This document shows, piece after piece, positions 61,801 to 64,000 of a stretch of 64,000 nucleotides of DNA. The DNA is from Branchiostoma floridae. Taxonomy: Eukaryota > Chordata > Leptocardii > Amphioxiformes > Branchiostomatidae. The translations under genes and the position numbers were made by a program. Location of the stretch: positions 11,562,404-11,626,403 of the forward strand of contig NC_049988.1 in the NCBI RefSeq assembly GCF_000003815.2. Reading direction: 5' to 3'. A model generated the notes under the pieces. The model did no database searches, was not told the DNA's origin, and saw only the letters and a program-made list of their open reading frames with translations. Numbering within the stretch: position 1 is the first letter of the stretch; every line of letters starts with the position of its first letter.

Positions 61801-62746
61801 TGGGTCGGGGGACAATTTTGGACAAAAACAAAAATGCTCAATTTTGTGGCCAGAAGAGGTAAAATACAGCTTTCTGAAAAGTTGAATTGACCAGGACAGA
61901 GACACAGATAAATGACAAATTAGACGGTAGAATGCTTAAATTACAAAGGTAGTGTATAGAAGCATTACCATGCAATAGAAATTAATGCAGAATATGATAT
62001 GAACAGGCAAAATGGTATATGATTTAACTGATGAACACATTTGAAGAAAAGCACACTAACTTTGGAATACTTACTTTTTATTTGCTTCTTTACACTTTTC
62101 GTTGGATCCAGCCAATGCTGTTGAAGAGTAGGAAAAGAATACTTCTTTCATATTCAAACATTTGAAAACCTTATCCTAACCAAAGTATGCTTTCTGTAGA
62201 CTGACTTAGTCACTATCACTTAACATTTACCAACCAGAATAGATTACATTTACATTCTAATTATATGAGCAAAGGAACCAATAATGCCTTAGGTCTGCAA
62301 CAATACTAGTATACTAGTAGAAATGCAAAACCTACAGAAATTGCTAATAGTAAAATATACTTTACTGTCAGGGTGCAGACTTGTATGGATCTAGGAGTGT
62401 TTGTTCCTTTATTAAACCCTTATCCTGCCTAGTGGCAGATAGCGCAGAAGGTTTCCTTTCAGTAGGACTAGGAGGGTATACTTTTACAGGGATTGGTTGC
62501 TAGCTCTTAAAAAAATGGGACCTCCATTTTACTTCCCTTCCAAAAGACGGGTGCAGCCCCAACGGAGATACCCTACCCAGGATTGAACCAAGGTAGTAGA
62601 AGTAAATATCTATCTGTCTCCATGGATCCAGAATAACTCACAGAAATTTGTGCAGCGTCCATAAACTGGAGCCCGAAATAGTCCTTCTCTATCAAGTCCA
62701 TCCGGTACAGGACTTCTTCATACAGCTCCTGGGCCTTGGCCTTCTT
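40807..62746 (-). CDS. EPB41L5: FERM-domain protein EPB41L5 (band 4.1-like 5), 5' end missing
   Basis: Minus-strand exons: 62746-62642, 62117-62075, 61110-61032, 56969-56925, 56518-56466, 55909-55789, 55477-55390, 54699-54541, 54124-53955, 53570-53464, 51328-51247, 50704-50665, 50088-49902, 49318-49232, 46997-46682, 43424-43329, 43108-42820, 42486-42412, 41635-41576 and 41072-40807. Phases agree down to 41576. The first nine exons give the FERM lobes from the end of F1 ([73 protein letters not shown]). A FERM-adjacent segment follows ([12 protein letters not shown]). The rest is a disordered Thr/Pro-, Lys/Glu-rich tail with the family block [15 protein letters not shown] and a C-terminal LTTEL, a class I PDZ-ligand form. 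EPB41L5 links membrane polarity complexes (Crumbs) and focal adhesions to actin. The final splice phase is unresolved. The 5' exons lie outside the window. Confidence 0.93.
41576..41635 (-). CDS. EPB41L5: Probable 60-nt EPB41L5 exon
   Basis: A long polypyrimidine tract ends in ACTAG on the minus strand, and a GTAAGT donor follows 60 bases later. The exon encodes [20 protein letters not shown] in the phase left by the upstream exon (42486-42412). Length is a multiple of three, so it could be a cassette. Support is splice-site quality and frame only. Confidence 0.55.
47396..47693. mobile_element. Non-autonomous hAT element, copy 1
   Basis: A 298-bp element has 16-bp perfect TIRs (CAGTGTTCTAGCCAGC and complement). 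It is flanked by the exact 8-bp target duplication ATGTAAGG (47388-47395 and 47694-47701). CAG.G ends and 8-bp duplications are hAT hallmarks. The interior (GATTTTGAATGG, CCGTCAAAGGACGGAAGGA) is shared with the copy at 54771. It sits in an EPB41L5 intron. Confidence 0.88.
47796..48300. mobile_element. 505-bp element with 52-bp perfect TIRs
   Basis: Positions 47796-47847 (TTCTCCACTTACACACTTCC...) and 48249-48300 are exact reverse complements over 52 bases. The interior has no transposase ORF and no clear target duplication. Identical arms imply a recent insertion or an arm-homogenising process. It lies in an EPB41L5 intron, about 100 bp from the hAT copy. Confidence 0.85.
50830..50942. mobile_element. 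MITE with TACTGTAAATGCATTTAAG ends
   Basis: TACTGTAAATGCATTTAAGT at the left is mirrored by ACTTAAATGCATTTACAGTA at the right, and the stem continues through GTTCACGGGAT-type text. The element is 113 bp with no ORF. TA borders suggest a TA target site. Confidence 0.8.
51423..51471 (-). CDS. EPB41L5: Possible 49-nt alternative EPB41L5 exon
   Basis: CTGCAG and AAG/GTATCT borders surround 49 bases that read [15 protein letters not shown] in the phase left by the FERM-adjacent exon. Inclusion shifts the next exon (51328-51247) into a frame that soon meets TGA, whereas skipping keeps the full frame. It is either an alternative exon giving a short isoform or a false exon. Confidence 0.4.
52272..52410. 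mobile_element. MITE of the TAATCTCCAAG family in an EPB41L5 intron
   Basis: A 139-bp element starts CAATCTCCAAGCAGGTCC and ends GGATCTGTTTGGAGATTA. It contains CATAAGATAGTATCAAAAGC, as in the copies at 29080 and 37709. Flanks CTAACGCCA and CTAAACCTG agree at only 5 of 9 positions, so it is an older copy. Confidence 0.75.
54771..55026. mobile_element. Non-autonomous hAT element, copy 2
   Basis: A 256-bp element has ends CAGGGTTGTAGCCAGC and GCTGGCTACAACCCTG. The exact 8-bp duplication TTGTACAA flanks it (54763-54770 and 55027-55034). That target is itself palindromic, so the inverted repeat appears to extend outward. It is in the same orientation as copy 1 and shares its interior text. Confidence 0.88.
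59272..59325. mobile_element. Left-end fragment of the TAGCCTGGTATC MITE
   Basis: TAGCCTGGTATCCAGCCGTA, then ATATAGCTCCCGAGT and TCTTCT, matches the left half of the complete copy at 23405. The right end is absent. Confidence 0.7.
59882..60078. mobile_element. MITE with TGTAACGCTAGTTCACC ends
   Basis: A 197-bp element has left end TGTAACGCTAGTTCACCTT and right end AAGGTGAACTAGCGTTACA. Inner arms GGTAACCTATATCTGTTG are also mirrored. A related half copy (GGTAACCTATTTCTGTTGTT) lies at about 55563-55600, beside an EPB41L5 exon. There is no ORF. Confidence 0.8.
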
Positions 62747-64000
62747 CTGCAGGGGGAAAACAACAACAAAAATATGTAAACTATAAAGCCAACATTTTTG
62801 GAAAAATGCAGAATGTTTTCCCTCCAGCCTTGTGTCAAGTTACTCGCATATAATACTGTACCATTTGGCTCGCTCCAAAGTAGTGTGTGCGAGTAAAAAA
62901 AGACTTGAGGCTATGAATGGGGTTATCTGAGTAGGCTGATGTGATAGCCAGCCCAGTTAGCCAGGCCTGTTGCATAGCCCAGCCTTTCTATAAACCCTTT
63001 CTGCTAGGAGGAAGAAAGAAAAAGAACACACCAGCAAAACAAAAAGTGTTCTCCTTTGGGAAAAGATAACAACACCTATAGATTGCCTGTTAAGTATCCA
63101 TGTGTGTGGGTGGTGTGTGCTGGAGTTAAAAGCAAGAGAAGCGAAAGGCCTGAAATTCCACTTCATCACGGAAGTCAGCTTGATCGTCTAAACCCCAATA
63201 TTTAAGGGATCACAGAGAAGTGGTTCCCGCTGAGACAGGTGACATTTTCAGACCGGTTTCAGACCAAGCCTCCTGAACACCTGGACTCTGTAACCATGGC
63301 AACCACCTCCTACCTAGATGACTTTAAATCACACCTAATCATTTCTGCCTGAAGCAACTTTGGAAGGACCATACCAAAACAGCTCAGAGTAATCGGTAAG
63401 ATCTGGAACATTTTGGGAGTCTAGACAACTTATTAAATCTAATTTGTCAGGACAACAGTTTTCATAAGTTTTTATTTCTATTGCTTGTATTCTTCCTGAA
63501 TTAACTTTCTGAGATAATAAGAAAAACACCTCCCAAGAATGATGCAACACAGCAATAAAACACAAACTGTTCCTTCAATTTGTCTAAATTCTAATTTCTT
63601 TGTTATTTCTATTTCTGTATGGCATCCCCCTTCACACCTTAATGCCATCCCAGCTAAATGCCTGTAATGTAGTAATGGTTTAGTACATTATTAAGACATC
63701 TTGTCTAATGCCTTATGTTAGATACTCCCCTTATACTCAGTTATAGCCTTTCAAGTACCATTATTGTCTTGATACTTAAAAAGAGGGTCTACTTAAATGT
63801 TCACCTTTAGTTATTCTAAATGACTGCTTGGAGATGTGGTGGCATTTCAAGAACAGACATTTAGGCATAGAATGCAAAATGAAGGTGACCAACTACGCAA
63901 ATAGGGACTGTAATAAGCACTGTGTCATTCAACTGCCACCTTTCTGAAATCACCTCTGTGAAAGAGAGAAGGTCTTCAAAATCACCTTCTGCAAAATTAC
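62747..64000 (-). other. EPB41L5: EPB41L5 intron running off the right edge
   Basis: The first FERM exon in the window starts at 62746, in mid-domain. To its right no further FERM F1 coding text was recognised, so the remaining 5' exons should lie beyond position 64000. Confidence 0.6.

Noticed and set aside
1-64000. A functional cluster of stress or immune genes (P450, IkappaB, GPx, PARP)
   Set aside because: The genes have different orientations, large spacers and no shared regulatory signature; neighbourhood in a metazoan genome is weak evidence.
1-64000. CRISPR arrays, tRNA or rRNA genes
   Set aside because: No regularly spaced repeats and no clear tRNA cloverleaf or rRNA text were noticed on either strand; the gene structures are eukaryotic.

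Overview
The window looks like nuclear DNA of an invertebrate chordate, most probably a lancelet (Branchiostoma). The genes are intron-rich with GT-AG introns and chordate-type products (an EPB41L5 orthologue, a nuclear-type IkappaB, a selenocysteine GPx). The introns and spacers are AT-rich and full of short fold-back elements with 8 to 9 bp target duplications. The species call is inference; no database search was possible.

Layout, left to right: (1) 362-2264, plus strand: last four coding exons of a CYP3A-like cytochrome P450, cut by the left window edge. (2) 4160-12002, plus: a complete eight-exon, 750-residue IkappaB-family protein with C-terminal ankyrin repeats, a 2.4 kb 3' UTR and a poly(A) signal at 14450. 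(3) 18211-19441, plus: a two-exon glutathione peroxidase with an in-frame TGA (Sec) at codon 42 and a SECIS element at 20029-20106. (4) 21374-27658, minus: a complete 13-exon, 514-residue protein with two PBZ zinc fingers, a coiled coil, a PARP catalytic domain and a C-terminal BRCT domain. (5) 27660-33460: gene-free spacer with repeats. (6) 33652-38351, plus: a complete five-exon, 289-residue type II membrane protein with a BRICHOS domain. (7) 40807-62746, minus: EPB41L5, about 20 exons, lacking only the 5' end of its FERM domain, which lies beyond the right edge.

The GPx and PBZ-PARP genes converge tail to tail (about 20.5-20.7 kb), as do the BRICHOS gene and EPB41L5 (about 39.3-40.8 kb). 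The genes do not form an operon or an obvious pathway cluster.

The points most worth following are: the PBZ + PARP + BRCT fusion, which puts reading and writing of poly(ADP-ribose) in one chain; a nuclear-type IkappaB carrying an N-terminal DSGxxS phosphodegron plus an OCA-like peptide, with a consensus kappaB site upstream; a well-formed form-2 SECIS; a BRICHOS precursor with a cationic tail behind a furin-like site; and several non-autonomous DNA transposon families whose ends and target duplications can be read directly.
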